This document shows, piece after piece, positions 10,312-19,815 of a stretch of 43,700 bases of DNA (positions within the stretch are counted from its first letter, which is position 1; the number at the start of each line of letters is the position of its first letter). Below the pieces are notes generated by a model. The model saw only the letters and a program-made list of their open reading frames with translations. It did no database searches and had not been told where the DNA came from. The position numbers and the translations under genes were made by a program. This DNA is from an uncultured Maribacter sp. (GTDB lineage Bacteria; Bacteroidota; Bacteroidia; Flavobacteriales; Flavobacteriaceae), in assembly GCA_938038975.1 (NCBI GenBank), contig CALHVP010000063.1:1-43700 (forward strand), in the 5' to 3' direction.

Positions 10312-11538
10312 ATGCGAACTAGTTTAATTTTAGTTACTCTACTACTGATTTTCAATTCTTGTACTCAGAAAAAAACACCTTTTAAACTTAATACTGGGGT
10401 ATGGCAAGCACAATTGACTGTGCAGGATAATCAAATACTTCCTTTCAATTTTAACCTTTATAAAACGAAGGATAATAGGTTTTATCTTGATATTACTAAT
10501 GCTGAGGAAATAATAACAGTAGATGAAATTTCTTTAGAAAATGATTCAATAATTATAAAAGCCCCTGTTTTCGGTGGTTATATAGCAGCTAAGTACACTT
10601 CTAATAGTATAGAGGGAGATTTTGTAATTGAAAGCATGGACAGGTCTGTTCCATTTAAGGCAGTATATGGTAAGACCGATAGATTTTCTGGTGCGGATTT
10701 GCCTAAATTGAATGTATCTGGTTTATGGGAGACTGAATTTAGCCCTAACACGAAAGATAGTTATATGGCTAAAGGTATTTTTACCCAAACCGATGGAAAG
10801 GTGAATGGCACTTTTAGAACCAATACCGGAGACTATAGATTTTTAGAAGGAGTAATGGATAAAGATTCCTTAAAACTATCTGCTTTTGATGGTGCACATG
10901 CATTTTTATTTTTAGCAAAAGCAACGGATTCTACTTTAGATGGAACCTTCTATTCGGGTAATCACTTCCAAGAACCATTTAAAGCGATAAGAAACGAAGC
11001 GTTTGAGTTATCTAGTCCAGATTCATTGACTTTTATAAAAGATGGATATGACTCTTTGAATTTTTCTTTTCCTGATACAGAAGGTAATCTTGTTTCGTTA
11101 GCTGATGAAAAATTTGAAAATAAAGTAGTTATAGTACAAATAATGGGCACATGGTGCCCAAACTGTTTAGATGAAACTAAATTTCTAGTAGAATATTTAA
11201 ATACTAATACAACTAAGAATGTAGAGGTTGTTGGGTTGGCTTTTGAATATGCTAAAACTGAAGAACTTGCCTTTAGAGGAATTGATCGTTTAGTAGATAG
11301 AGTAGGGGTTCCTTATCCTATTTTATTAGCCCAATACGGAACATCTGATAAAGAGAAGGCGCAGGAGAAACTACCCATGTTAAATCATATTTTATCTTAT
11401 CCAACTACTATTTTTATTGATAAAAAAGGAAAAGTAAGGAGAATTCATACAGGATTTAATGGCCCCGCTACGGGAGATAAATATATTGACTTCAAAAAAG
11501 ACTTTACCACCTTTGTTAATGGACTATTAGAAGAATAA
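10312..11538 (+). CDS. TlpA-like thiol-disulfide lipoprotein
   Basis: A lipoprotein of 408 residues with lipobox LIFNSCTQ (Cys16). Residues 20-235 form a beta-rich region with two similar halves (GVWQAQLTVQDNQ and GLWETEFSPNTKD), which suggests an internal duplication. The C-terminal 150 residues are a TlpA/AhpC-TSA-type thioredoxin domain with an intact active site MGTWCPNCLDET, cis-Pro region LSYPTTIFIDKKGKVRRIHTGF and a typical end. It should act as a periplasmic thiol oxidoreductase; substrates are unknown. It faces leuB tail to tail with six bases between the stops. Confidence 0.88.
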   Translation: MRTSLILVTLLLIFNSCTQKKTPFKLNTGVWQAQLTVQDNQILPFNFNLYKTKDNRFYLDITNAEEIITVDEISLENDSIIIKAPVFGGYIAAKYTSNSIEGDFVIESMDRSVPFKAVYGKTDRFSGADLPKLNVSGLWETEFSPNTKDSYMAKGIFTQTDGKVNGTFRTNTGDYRFLEGVMDKDSLKLSAFDGAHAFLFLAKATDSTLDGTFYSGNHFQEPFKAIRNEAFELSSPDSLTFIKDGYDSLNFSFPDTEGNLVSLADEKFENKVVIVQIMGTWCPNCLDETKFLVEYLNTNTTKNVEVVGLAFEYAKTEELAFRGIDRLVDRVGVPYPILLAQYGTSDKEKAQEKLPMLNHILSYPTTIFIDKKGKVRRIHTGFNGPATGDKYIDFKKDFTTFVNGLLEE

Positions 11539-11544
11539 TTATGA

Positions 11545-12663
11545 TTAAATTATGGTAGAATTTCCAAGACCAATATTTTCATCGTTCATATTAAAACTAC
11601 CATCTAATTCCATAATATTATCTGCTATAAAATCCCCAACATAATTAGTTCCATATTTACTACTTCCCATAATATCTGGGGTAACAATTTTTTTTGAGAA
11701 CGATTTAAGTACAGCTGCGATAACAGCATCAGATTCTTCATCCATTTTAAAGTGCTGTAATAACATTGCAACACTTAATATAGAGGCTACAGGATTAGCT
11801 ATATTACTGCCTTTTGCATTTGGATATGAACCGTGTATAGGTTCAAACATGGCATATTCGTTACCTACGGAAGCAGAAGGTAATAACCCTATTGAGCCCG
11901 CAATGACACTTCCTTGATCGGATAGTATATCACCAAACATGTTGTCTGTCAAAATAACATCAAACTGTGTAGGATTAAGAATCATTTGCACAGCTGCATT
12001 ATCAATAAATAGCGCGTTAAGTGTTACTTCCGGATAGCTTTTTGCAATTTCAAGAACAGTCCTACGCCACAGACGTGATGTTTCTAGTACATTCGCTTTA
12101 TCTACTAAGGTTAATTTTTTTCTTCTAGCTTTTGCAGCTTTAAATGCTAAGTGAGCAATCCTACTAATTTCACTTTCTGTGTAGGTACAGGTGTCTGTTG
12201 CAGAATTAGCTTTATGGTCTATATTCTTATCCCCATAATAAATACCTCCGGATAATTCTCTATAAATTACCAAATCAGTATTTTGAACTACAGATTTAGC
12301 TAAGGGAGATTGTTTTACTAAAGCCGGAAATACTTTTACAGGTCTAATATTTGCAAATAAACCCAGTTCTTTTCTAAGTTTTAATAAACCCTGTTCTGGC
12401 CATATTTTCGCTTTTGGGTCGCCATCATATTCAGGAGCACCAATAGCACCAAATAATATAGCATCAGAATCTTTACAGACTTTTAGTGTTTTGTCTGGTA
12501 AAGCGGTATTATATTTTTTTATTGCCGTGGCTCCAACAGCTGCTTTTCTAAATGTAAAAGAATGGCCAAATGTATCCTCTACGGATCTAAGACATTTTAT
12601 GGATTGCGCAACAACTTCGGGTCCAATTCCATCGCCATCTAAAACCGCTATATTTAATTGCAT
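11545..12663 (-). CDS. leuB: 3-isopropylmalate dehydrogenase
   Basis: Catalyses oxidative decarboxylation of 3-isopropylmalate to 2-oxoisocaproate in leucine synthesis, using NAD. Seen in sequence: GDGIGPEVV near the N-terminus, LFGAIGAPEYDG, RELSGGIYYGD, the catalytic Lys region LVDKANVLETSRLWR, and the metal-binding signature DNMFGDILSDQGSVIAGSIGLLPSASVG; EPIHGSYPNAKG follows. The length of 372 is normal. The start lies two bases from the leuA stop, so the two genes are co-transcribed and probably translationally coupled. The leuC and leuD genes for the isomerase are not in this window. Confidence 0.97.
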   Translation of the reverse strand: MQLNIAVLDGDGIGPEVVAQSIKCLRSVEDTFGHSFTFRKAAVGATAIKKYNTALPDKTLKVCKDSDAILFGAIGAPEYDGDPKAKIWPEQGLLKLRKELGLFANIRPVKVFPALVKQSPLAKSVVQNTDLVIYRELSGGIYYGDKNIDHKANSATDTCTYTESEISRIAHLAFKAAKARRKKLTLVDKANVLETSRLWRRTVLEIAKSYPEVTLNALFIDNAAVQMILNPTQFDVILTDNMFGDILSDQGSVIAGSIGLLPSASVGNEYAMFEPIHGSYPNAKGSNIANPVASILSVAMLLQHFKMDEESDAVIAAVLKSFSKKIVTPDIMGSSKYGTNYVGDFIADNIMELDGSFNMNDENIGLGNSTII

Positions 12664-12665
12664 AC

Positions 12666-13838
12666 TTAGCTTACTCTTTCTAGGTTGATTTTACTTTCTT
12701 CTACTATTTCATGTATATCTTGATCAAGAATTTCTTTTTTCCTGTCAGCATATTTTAAAAATTCAGTGTACACTTCGTCCAGTTGAACTTTGGTAAGTTC
12801 GTAACCTATATTCTTTGCTCGGTATGCCAAAGCAGCTCTACCGCTTCTTGCCGTAAGAACAATAGATGATTCGGTTACCCCCACATCTGCAGGATTAATT
12901 ATTTCGTAGGTTTCCCTATTCTTTATCATACCATCTTGGTGAATTCCAGAACTGTGGGCAAAAGCATTAGCACCTACTATTGCTTTGTTTGGCTGTACTA
13001 CCATTCCCATTTTATTTGAAACCATTAGACTAGTATCATACAATAACTTACTGTTTATAGTGGTGTCAAGATTTAAGTTTGGATGCTGACGTAGAATCAT
13101 TACTACTTCTTCTAAAGAGGTATTACCTGCTCTTTCTCCAATACCGTTAATAGTGCACTCTATTTGTCTAGCACCATGTATTACTCCAGCAATTGAGTTT
13201 GCTGTAGCTAGACCTAAATCGTTATGACAGTGACATGATAAAATTGCTTTATCAATTCCTTTTACGTTTTCTTTTAGATACTTCATTTTGGCGCCATACT
13301 CCTCAGGAAGACAATAACCTGTTGTATCTGGAATATTTAAAACGGTAGCACCAGCCTTAATTACTGCTTCGCAAACCCGAGCCAAAAATTCGTTGTCAGT
13401 TCTTCCAGCATCTTCTGCATAAAACTCAATATCCTCTACAAACGTTTTAGCATACTTTACTGCTTCTACCGCTCTTTCTATGATAGCTTCACGGCTAGAA
13501 TTAAACTTAAACTTAATGTGCGAATCAGAAGTACCAATACCCGTGTGAATTCTAGGTTTAACTGCATGCTTTAGAGCTTCAGCTGCCACTTCTATATCTT
13601 TTTTCACTGCTCTAGTTAAACCACATACCGTAGCATTTTTAACGAGCTTAGCAATTGCCTCAACAGATTTAAAATCTCCAGGACTAGATACTGGAAAACC
13701 AGCTTCAATTATATTTACACCAAGATTATCTAAACGATCTGCGATGACTAATTTTTGTTCCATGTCTAGTTTACAGCCTGGAACTTGTTCTCCATCCCTA
13801 AGTGTCGTGTCAAATATCTGTACTATATCTTTGCTCAT
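12666..13838 (-). CDS. leuA: 2-isopropylmalate synthase, short form
   Basis: Condenses acetyl-CoA and 2-oxoisovalerate, the first committed step to leucine. The catalytic barrel shows [13 protein letters not shown] at the N-terminus, the HMGL-type signature [19 protein letters not shown] with metal His residues, [14 protein letters not shown], and [18 protein letters not shown] in the first linker subdomain. The protein ends at 390 residues, so the C-terminal leucine-binding regulatory domain of the usual 510-550 residue enzyme is absent; feedback inhibition by leucine through that domain is not possible. Homocitrate or citramalate synthase are alternatives by length, but the coupled leuB supports leuA. 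Confidence 0.92.
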   Translation of the reverse strand: MSKDIVQIFDTTLRDGEQVPGCKLDMEQKLVIADRLDNLGVNIIEAGFPVSSPGDFKSVEAIAKLVKNATVCGLTRAVKKDIEVAAEALKHAVKPRIHTGIGTSDSHIKFKFNSSREAIIERAVEAVKYAKTFVEDIEFYAEDAGRTDNEFLARVCEAVIKAGATVLNIPDTTGYCLPEEYGAKMKYLKENVKGIDKAILSCHCHNDLGLATANSIAGVIHGARQIECTINGIGERAGNTSLEEVVMILRQHPNLNLDTTINSKLLYDTSLMVSNKMGMVVQPNKAIVGANAFAHSSGIHQDGMIKNRETYEIINPADVGVTESSIVLTARSGRAALAYRAKNIGYELTKVQLDEVYTEFLKYADRKKEILDQDIHEIVEESKINLERVS

Positions 13839-13984
13839 TATAATTACGTAGTTTTAGCCTATAGAACGAATATATAAACCATTACACAATACAAGTAGAT
13901 TTTGTTACAGAATTTACAATGTTAATACACTTTTTTGAGTGCCTAATTAATTGATTGTCAATTATTTAAACTGTATTTATTACG

Positions 13985-15529
13985 ATGACAAATGCCCATA
14001 AAGATGCGTTGTTCGTTTTGGTTAAGTCACTATCAAAATCTGAAAAACGTCAATTTAAATTATATGTAGGTCGCTTAGGGGTGAATACAGATGCCAAATT
14101 CCTAGCATTGTTTAACCTATTGGATAAGATTAAACAGTACGATGAGAAAATAATTTTAAATACTGGTATTGTTAAGAAGGCTCAGCTCTCCAACTTAAAA
14201 GCACACTTATATCGTCAAATTTTAGTTAGTCTACGATTAAACCCTGTAAACCAAAATATACGTGTTCAGATACGAGAACAGTTAGATTTTGCTACTATTT
14301 TATATCAAAAAGGGCTTTATAAGCAAAGTCTAAAAATTTTAGACAAAGCAAAATCAATAGCAATAGAAAATGAAGAAAAGAATGTAGCTTATGAGATTGT
14401 TGAATTAGAAAAAATAATAGAGACGCAATACATTACAAGAAGTATTCCAGATAGGGCTAATGAACTAGCTCTGCAAGCCAAAGAGCTATCTGGTCAAAAT
14501 GTGATGACTAGCAAACTTTCCAATCTTTCTCTACAGCTTTACGGAATGATGCTTAAAGTAGGCTATGTACGTAGTGATGAAGATCATACAAGAGTAGAAG
14601 AGTATTTTACGAATCACTTACCAAAATACACCTTAAAAGAACTTGGTTTTAGAGAAAAACTATGGTTATACAAAGCTCATTTATGGTATAGTTTTTTAAT
14701 CCAAGATTTTCTTTCCTGCTATAAGTATTCCAGTAAGTGGGTAGATCTTTTTAATGAAAATAAGGAGATGATTTATTTAAATCCTGTTTTCTATTTAAAA
14801 GGAAATCATTATTTATTGGAGTCTTTGTTCTATGTTAAATATAGTTCTCAATTTCGAGAAACATTAGACCAATTAGAAGAGCAACTTAAGGATAAGGATT
14901 TTCCTAAAAATGATAATATTAACTCTTTGGCATTTCTTTATTTAAACGCAAACAAATTAAATCTTCATTTCTTAGAAGGTACTTTTGCAAAAGGGCTATA
15001 TCTAGTAAAGATTGTTGAATATGGTATAAATAAACACAAAGACCGTATAGATATTCATCATGTAATGGTATTGTATTATAAAATTGCGTGTTTGTATTTT
15101 GGTATTGGCGATAACAAAACATGTATTATTTATCTAAAAAAGATAATTGATAATAAACATCTTAAAATGCGTGAAGATCTCATGTGTTTCGCAAGGGTTT
15201 TAAGCTTAGTTGCGCACTATGAGGCAGGAATGGACTATCACTTAGAAGTGCAATTAAAAAGCACCTATAAGTTCTTATTAAAGATGAATGATATGCATGC
15301 CGTGCAAAAAGAAATGATAAAGTTTTTAAGAAGTTTGGGTGGTATTTATCCTAACGAGCTTAAGGCTGAATTTCAAAAGTTACATACGCAACTAAAAAAA
15401 TATGAGGACCATCCTTATGAAAAGCGTGCATTTCTTTACTTAGATATTATTTCATGGTTGGAAAGTCACTTAGAGAACAAACCAGTTTCACAAATTATAA
15501 GAGAAAAAGCGTTGGCACATACCAGATAG
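13985..15529 (+). CDS. Helical-repeat protein of unknown function
   Basis: A soluble protein of 514 residues with no signal peptide or membrane helix. It is almost wholly helical, with repeated patterns such as YQKGLYKQSLKILDKAKSIA and YYKIACLYFGIGDNKTCIIY that look like TPR-type helix pairs. The N-terminus (LSKSEKRQFKLYVGRLG, then LKAHLYRQILVSLR) resembles a conserved Bacteroidota hypothetical family. It may be a scaffold, but no catalytic motif is visible and no function should be assigned. It diverges from leuA across about 145 bases in which I see no leader peptide or attenuator. Confidence 0.85.
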   Translation: MTNAHKDALFVLVKSLSKSEKRQFKLYVGRLGVNTDAKFLALFNLLDKIKQYDEKIILNTGIVKKAQLSNLKAHLYRQILVSLRLNPVNQNIRVQIREQLDFATILYQKGLYKQSLKILDKAKSIAIENEEKNVAYEIVELEKIIETQYITRSIPDRANELALQAKELSGQNVMTSKLSNLSLQLYGMMLKVGYVRSDEDHTRVEEYFTNHLPKYTLKELGFREKLWLYKAHLWYSFLIQDFLSCYKYSSKWVDLFNENKEMIYLNPVFYLKGNHYLLESLFYVKYSSQFRETLDQLEEQLKDKDFPKNDNINSLAFLYLNANKLNLHFLEGTFAKGLYLVKIVEYGINKHKDRIDIHHVMVLYYKIACLYFGIGDNKTCIIYLKKIIDNKHLKMREDLMCFARVLSLVAHYEAGMDYHLEVQLKSTYKFLLKMNDMHAVQKEMIKFLRSLGGIYPNELKAEFQKLHTQLKKYEDHPYEKRAFLYLDIISWLESHLENKPVSQIIREKALAHTR

Positions 15530-15610
15530 GAATCTATTACATCGAGTTTAGTAACTATAATAATTATCAGAAACCAGGACTAAATTGTTGATAGCTTTAG
15601 AATTACTCAA

Positions 15611-16489
15611 ATGAAACGTTCTCATTTTTCACATCTATTGGAAATTAATTTAGCCATGATTTTCGTAGGTACTTCGGGCGCACTAGGCAGATATGTAGAC
15701 CTTCCAGTCCCTGTCACAATTGCGTCCAGAGGAATTTTAGCTTTTCTAGTTTTATTTGCGTTTTGCAAATGGAAAGGTATTTCGCTTTATATAAGCTCAA
15801 AGCACAGAGGTGTTGTGCTACTTAGTGGTGTACTAATGGGGCTTCATTGGGTTACTTATTTTTACGCGTTACAATGGTCAAGCGTAGCTATAGGAATGCT
15901 TTCCTTATTTACCTACCCGGTAATTACAGCATTTTTAGAGCCGTTTATTCTAAAAACAAAATTTCAAAAAATACACTTAGTCTTAGGCTCCATGGTTCTT
16001 GGAGGTATTTATTTTCTGAGTCCAGATTTTAATTTGGAAGATTCCAATACTGTGGCTATTAGCATAGGTGTTTTTTCAGCCTTTTGTTATGCTTTTAGAA
16101 ATCTAATTCTGAAATCCAAAGTAACTGAATATCATGGTTCTACTTTGATGGTTTATCAAACTGGTACGATAGGATTTCTATTGCTACCCGCGTTTTATTT
16201 TATAGATATTGAAATAGTTTTGGCTCAATGGAAAGGTATTTTGGCTTTGGCTATACTTACCACAGCTATAGGGCATACCTTGTTTTTAATGACATTTAAA
16301 CACTTTAGTATAACAACTGTAAGCATATTAAGCAGCATTCAACCAGTTTATGGAATATTGATTGGAGCTGTTTTTTTAAAAGAAATACCAGAGTTAACTA
16401 CTATTTTTGGAGGTGTTTTGATACTTGGATCAGTAGTAATAGAAAGCTTTAGGTCCTCAAAAAAAGAAAATCTTAATCTTGAGGAATAA
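15611..16489 (+). CDS. EamA/DMT-family transporter
   Basis: An inner-membrane drug/metabolite-type exporter of 292 residues with ten predicted helices from two EamA repeats (about 10-145 and 150-285). Typical parts are GTSGALGRYVDLPV, LMGLHWVTYFYALQWSSVAIGMLSLFTYPV in the first half, and SILSSIQPVYGILIGAVFLKEIP in the second. The substrate cannot be predicted. The C-terminus overlaps the convergent DUF4252 gene by 17 bases. A near-consensus -7 box (TAGCTTTA) lies at 15592-15599. Confidence 0.92.
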   Translation: MKRSHFSHLLEINLAMIFVGTSGALGRYVDLPVPVTIASRGILAFLVLFAFCKWKGISLYISSKHRGVVLLSGVLMGLHWVTYFYALQWSSVAIGMLSLFTYPVITAFLEPFILKTKFQKIHLVLGSMVLGGIYFLSPDFNLEDSNTVAISIGVFSAFCYAFRNLILKSKVTEYHGSTLMVYQTGTIGFLLLPAFYFIDIEIVLAQWKGILALAILTTAIGHTLFLMTFKHFSITTVSILSSIQPVYGILIGAVFLKEIPELTTIFGGVLILGSVVIESFRSSKKENLNLEE

Positions 16490-17006
16490 TATCAGAACCG
16501 CCTCTTCCTGTAAATTGGTTAATGATTCCATCACCTAGGGTTTTAAACCCGTCTTCCTTTGCCAACTGGCGTACCTTTTCAGGGTCAAAATTGCCATTAA
16601 AATAGAGAAATGAACCGTTTTGTCCATTATTATTATAGATTAGAATCTCTTTGACTGCATTTCGTTTTTCGCGTATAGAAATAACATTCCGCTTCAAATC
16701 ATCATTTTTACGAAAAACTTCAATAAAAGAATTCCCAGTGATACCATTCATTTGCTGATTCAAAAATCGAGTTTTTTCAGCGGTAGTGCTAGGAAAATGC
16801 ATATATCTCAAATCTTTAGTGTTTCCAATAAGTGATTTTATTTCAGGTGAAATCTCACCAAGCATTCCTAGCATAAAACGTGGTACACGAACTGCGGTTA
16901 CTTGATTATCATTCTTATGATTATTATAAAACGTATCAATAGAATTATATGTACCGCATCCTGAAAGCATAAGGAATAAGAGCAAAAATAGTAGCGGAAA
17001 TTTCAT
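16473..17006 (-). CDS. DUF4252-family lipoprotein
   Basis: An exported lipoprotein of 177 residues with signal MKFPLLFLLLFLMLSGC and Cys17 as lipid anchor. The mature region (IDTFYNNHKNDNQVTAVRVPRFMLGMLG, then helices and IREKRNAVKEILIYNNNGQNGSFLYFNGNFDPEKV) fits DUF4252, a Bacteroidota family of unknown role, some members of which sit beside sigma/anti-sigma loci. None is visible here. It is the last gene of the minus-strand run panB, lspA, pseudouridine synthase. The final 17 bases overlap the convergent transporter. Confidence 0.85.
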   Translation of the reverse strand: MKFPLLFLLLFLMLSGCGTYNSIDTFYNNHKNDNQVTAVRVPRFMLGMLGEISPEIKSLIGNTKDLRYMHFPSTTAEKTRFLNQQMNGITGNSFIEVFRKNDDLKRNVISIREKRNAVKEILIYNNNGQNGSFLYFNGNFDPEKVRQLAKEDGFKTLGDGIINQFTGRGGSDIIPQD

Positions 17007-17041
17007 TTATGGTGTGTGTTTAGTTAGTAAATGTAATATAA

Positions 17042-17740
17042 TCAATTACAAGCATTCCAAAGGGTATCGTTTGGTAATGGAGCCTCTAAAGTAATCGTTT
17101 CTTTCTTTACTGGGTGAACAAATTCTAGTCTTCTTGCGTGTAAGTGAATACTACCATTAGCATTGCTCCGGTCAAAGCCATATTTTAAATCTCCTTTAAT
17201 TGGACTGCCTATTCCAGATAACTGTGATCTTATTTGGTGATGCCTACCTGTTTGTAAATCTATTTCAAGTAAAGCATAACGGTCCATTTTTTTTATCAAT
17301 CTGTATTCTAAAATGGCTTTCTTACTTTCTGGTACTTCATTTTTGTGTGCGTAAGATTTATTCTGTTTAGGATTTCTTTTTAACCAGTGAATTAAGGTGT
17401 CAGATGTTTTTTCTGGAATTTGCTTTACAATAGCCCAATAGGTTTTTTTTGCTACTTTATCTGCAAATAGCTTATTTAGCCTAGGTAAAGCTTTAGAGGT
17501 TTTCGCAAATAAGACAATTCCAGAAGTAGGCCTATCCAAGCGATGTACCACACCTAAATAGACATTACCTGGTTTGTTGTATTTGTGCTTTATATACTCT
17601 TTTACTACCTCACTTAAAGGTGTGTCACTCGTTTTATCACCTTGAACAATATCGCCAGGTCTTTTGTTAATTACTATTATATGATTATCCTCAAAAATTA
17701 CTTGAAGATTTTTATAGTTAGAATGCTCGTTATTGGACAA
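17042..17740 (-). CDS. RluA-family RNA pseudouridine synthase
   Basis: A pseudouridine synthase of 232 residues acting on rRNA or tRNA. The catalytic motif GVVHRLDRPTSGIVLFAK contains the invariant Asp at residue 69. Supporting motifs are the N-terminal FEDNHIIVINKRPGD and the downstream LEIDLQTGRHHQIRSQLSGIGSPIKGD. There is no S4 RNA-binding domain before the catalytic domain, as in RluA/TruC-like short forms. The target uridine cannot be assigned. It follows lspA on the same strand after a 104-base gap. Confidence 0.94.
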   Translation of the reverse strand: MSNNEHSNYKNLQVIFEDNHIIVINKRPGDIVQGDKTSDTPLSEVVKEYIKHKYNKPGNVYLGVVHRLDRPTSGIVLFAKTSKALPRLNKLFADKVAKKTYWAIVKQIPEKTSDTLIHWLKRNPKQNKSYAHKNEVPESKKAILEYRLIKKMDRYALLEIDLQTGRHHQIRSQLSGIGSPIKGDLKYGFDRSNANGSIHLHARRLEFVHPVKKETITLEAPLPNDTLWNACN

Positions 17741-17844
17741 TAGTACTGGGTTAAGTTGATGTTTAGATTATGTACTTTAATGATTGTGATACTACTTTTG
17801 TTTTGCTAACTGAATAATACCTGAACATCTTGTTAAAAGTTAAG

Positions 17845-18342
17845 CTAGATTGATATTTTTTTTCCAAATACACTTAAAAATAAAATTAAAATAACGCCAA
17901 AGGTTACTGCCACATCTGCCATATTAAAGATCCCTGTTTTTAAAACCCCTAAACGAATTTGAAAAAAATCGGTCACAGAGCCATAAGCTATTCTATCTAT
18001 AAGGTTACCAATACCACCTCCAATAACAAAAGCAAATGCAACAACCAGCCAATTACCTATTGTTTTCTTTGTAAGCACACGGTATAATAAAATTAGAAGC
18101 ACTAGCAGCGGTAGTACTTGAAGCAGAATAACCTTTATTATTGGTGAGAAACTAGCCCCAAAACCTAGCATAGCTCCTGTGTTTTCAACATTGGTAAGTA
18201 TAAAGTGGTCATCAATTAATTCAATATACTCTCGACTTAGAACATTCTTACGAACTACTTTTTTTGATATTTGATCGCAACCAATATTCAATAAAACTAG
18301 AGCAAGTATATAAAATCGATAGGCAAGTAGCTTCCCCTTCAT
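17845..18342 (-). CDS. lspA: Lipoprotein signal peptidase II
   Basis: An inner-membrane aspartic protease that cleaves prolipoprotein signal peptides before the lipidated cysteine. It is 165 residues with four hydrophobic helices. The catalytic pair is visible: Asp125 in GSVTDFF and Asp143 in FNMADVAVTFG, with GIGNLIDRIAYG just before. NVENTGAMLGFG matches the conserved NxGAAFG-type box. This enzyme serves the many lipoproteins of the window. It starts 11 bases after the panB stop and is probably co-transcribed with it. Confidence 0.97.
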   Translation of the reverse strand: MKGKLLAYRFYILALVLLNIGCDQISKKVVRKNVLSREYIELIDDHFILTNVENTGAMLGFGASFSPIIKVILLQVLPLLVLLILLYRVLTKKTIGNWLVVAFAFVIGGGIGNLIDRIAYGSVTDFFQIRLGVLKTGIFNMADVAVTFGVILILFLSVFGKKISI

Positions 18343-18353
18343 CCTAGTTCCAA

Positions 18354-19172
18354 TTAATATTGCTCATCCTCACTAGGGAAATCCATGCTTTTCACATCTT
18401 TTACATAATTCGAAATTGCATTTCCCATCTCTTCATAAAGATTCATATACCTTCTTAAAAATCTTGGGTTAAACTCATGTGTCATCCCTAAAAGATCATG
18501 AATAACTAATACCTGACCATCTGCATGTTTACCGCCACCAATTCCTATAGTAGGGATGGTAAGGCTTTCGGATACTTCTTTAGTTAGGTTAGCAGGAATT
18601 TTTTCTAATACAATTCCAAAACAGCCTAATTTTTCTAATAATAAAGCATCTTCCTTCAATTTCTCCGCCTCTTCATCTTCCTTTGCTCTTACAGTATAAG
18701 TACCAAATTTATAAATAGATTGTGGTGTTAAACCTAGATGACCCATTACTGGTATTCCAGCAGCAAGAATTCGTTTTACAGACTCCTTTATTTCCGCACC
18801 ACCTTCTACTTTAACGGCATGAGCTCCGCTTTCTTTCATGATTCTAATCGCTGATCTAAGTGCTTCCTTTGGATCACTTTGGTAACTTCCAAAAGGGAGG
18901 TCTACTACAACCAATGCCCTGTCTATAGCTCTTATAACAGAAGAAGCATGATAAATCATTTGATCTAAGGTTATAGGTAAGGTAGTTTCATGACCTGCCA
19001 TTACATTACTTGCAGAATCACCAACAAGAATAACATCCACATTCGCAGCATCAACTATTTTAGCCATAGAATAATCATATGCCGTTAGCATTGATATCTT
19101 TTCTCCATTTTTCTTCATGTCCACGAGGGACTTAACAGTTATTCTTTTGTACTCTTTTTTTGCTACGGACAT
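18354..19172 (-). CDS. panB: 3-methyl-2-oxobutanoate hydroxymethyltransferase
   Basis: Transfers a hydroxymethyl group from methylene-tetrahydrofolate to 2-oxoisovalerate, giving ketopantoate for pantothenate and CoA. Hallmarks are [64 protein letters not shown] and the C-terminal [21 protein letters not shown]. The frame is open to 19250, but the ATG at 19172 gives 273 residues, the normal size, and a near-consensus -7 box (TATTTTTA on the minus strand, 19193-19200) lies between the two. It shares the precursor 2-oxoisovalerate with leuA in this window. Confidence 0.97.
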   Translation of the reverse strand: MSVAKKEYKRITVKSLVDMKKNGEKISMLTAYDYSMAKIVDAANVDVILVGDSASNVMAGHETTLPITLDQMIYHASSVIRAIDRALVVVDLPFGSYQSDPKEALRSAIRIMKESGAHAVKVEGGAEIKESVKRILAAGIPVMGHLGLTPQSIYKFGTYTVRAKEDEEAEKLKEDALLLEKLGCFGIVLEKIPANLTKEVSESLTIPTIGIGGGKHADGQVLVIHDLLGMTHEFNPRFLRRYMNLYEEMGNAISNYVKDVKSMDFPSEDEQY

Positions 19173-19300
19173 GTATTTGAATTTATTCCCGCTAAAAATA
19201 AGGAGTTTTAACGAGATAAATGATGCAACGAGTCCAGTGTTAGTATACAAGTTTTAAGAATAAGCTTATTTTTATCGGTATAGTAATCAATTTATGCAAT

Positions 19301-19762
19301 ATGAAGTCAACAATTAGTATCGTCTTACTGCTTATCTGCATTGGACTTAAGGCACAAGAAATCGAGAAAGGAATTGTCAAAAACACGATTGATTCTTTCT
19401 TTATTGCGTTTCATAATAAAGACGCTGTAGCGCTAAAAAAATATGCTAAACCTACTATGATGCTACAAAGTATAGGAAAGGATAAAGAGCAAGTACAACG
19501 GCTTACTGTTAGTACATATTCAGATTTCGTCCAATCCATTTCTAATATACCTGATGACGTAATTTTTGAAGAAAAAATATTAGACTATAACATTCAAATA
19601 GACGGAGATATGGCGCATGTTTGGACACCATATGAATTCTGGTTAAATAACGCTTTACATCATTGTGGGGTAAATTCCTTTCAATTGTTTAAAAAGGAAG
19701 ATAACTGGAGTATTATTTATTTGGTAGATACTAGACGCACAACCGATTGTTCTTCACAATAA
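19301..19762 (+). CDS. Secreted NTF2-like (SnoaL/DUF4440-type) protein
   Basis: A small exported protein of 153 residues. Residues 1-19 are a signal peptide (IVLLLICIGLKAQ, cleavage after Ala-Gln). The rest has the cone-like NTF2 pattern: a first helix pair with FFIAFHNKDAVALKKYAKPT, then beta strands VHTP-like HVWTPYEFWLNN and NSFQLFKKEDNWSIIYLVDTRR, which is characteristic of SnoaL-like or DUF4440-type lumazine-binding relatives. There is no certain catalytic residue. The role is unknown. It precedes the 19816 gene on the same strand by 53 bases. Confidence 0.75.
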   Translation: MKSTISIVLLLICIGLKAQEIEKGIVKNTIDSFFIAFHNKDAVALKKYAKPTMMLQSIGKDKEQVQRLTVSTYSDFVQSISNIPDDVIFEEKILDYNIQIDGDMAHVWTPYEFWLNNALHHCGVNSFQLFKKEDNWSIIYLVDTRRTTDCSSQ

Positions 19763-19815
19763 GAAGTTTTAAGCACAGTTCAGTTTTAATAAATTAACAA
19801 TCATATCAAATTAGC

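Noticed and set aside
10312-11538. The three thioredoxin-fold lipoproteins as one system
   Set aside because: They are 6-23 kb apart, on different transcripts and of different architecture; common paralogs in this phylum.
13839-13984. Leucine attenuator or leader peptide before leuA
   Set aside because: No short ORF with leucine codons and no terminator/antiterminator pair on the minus strand.
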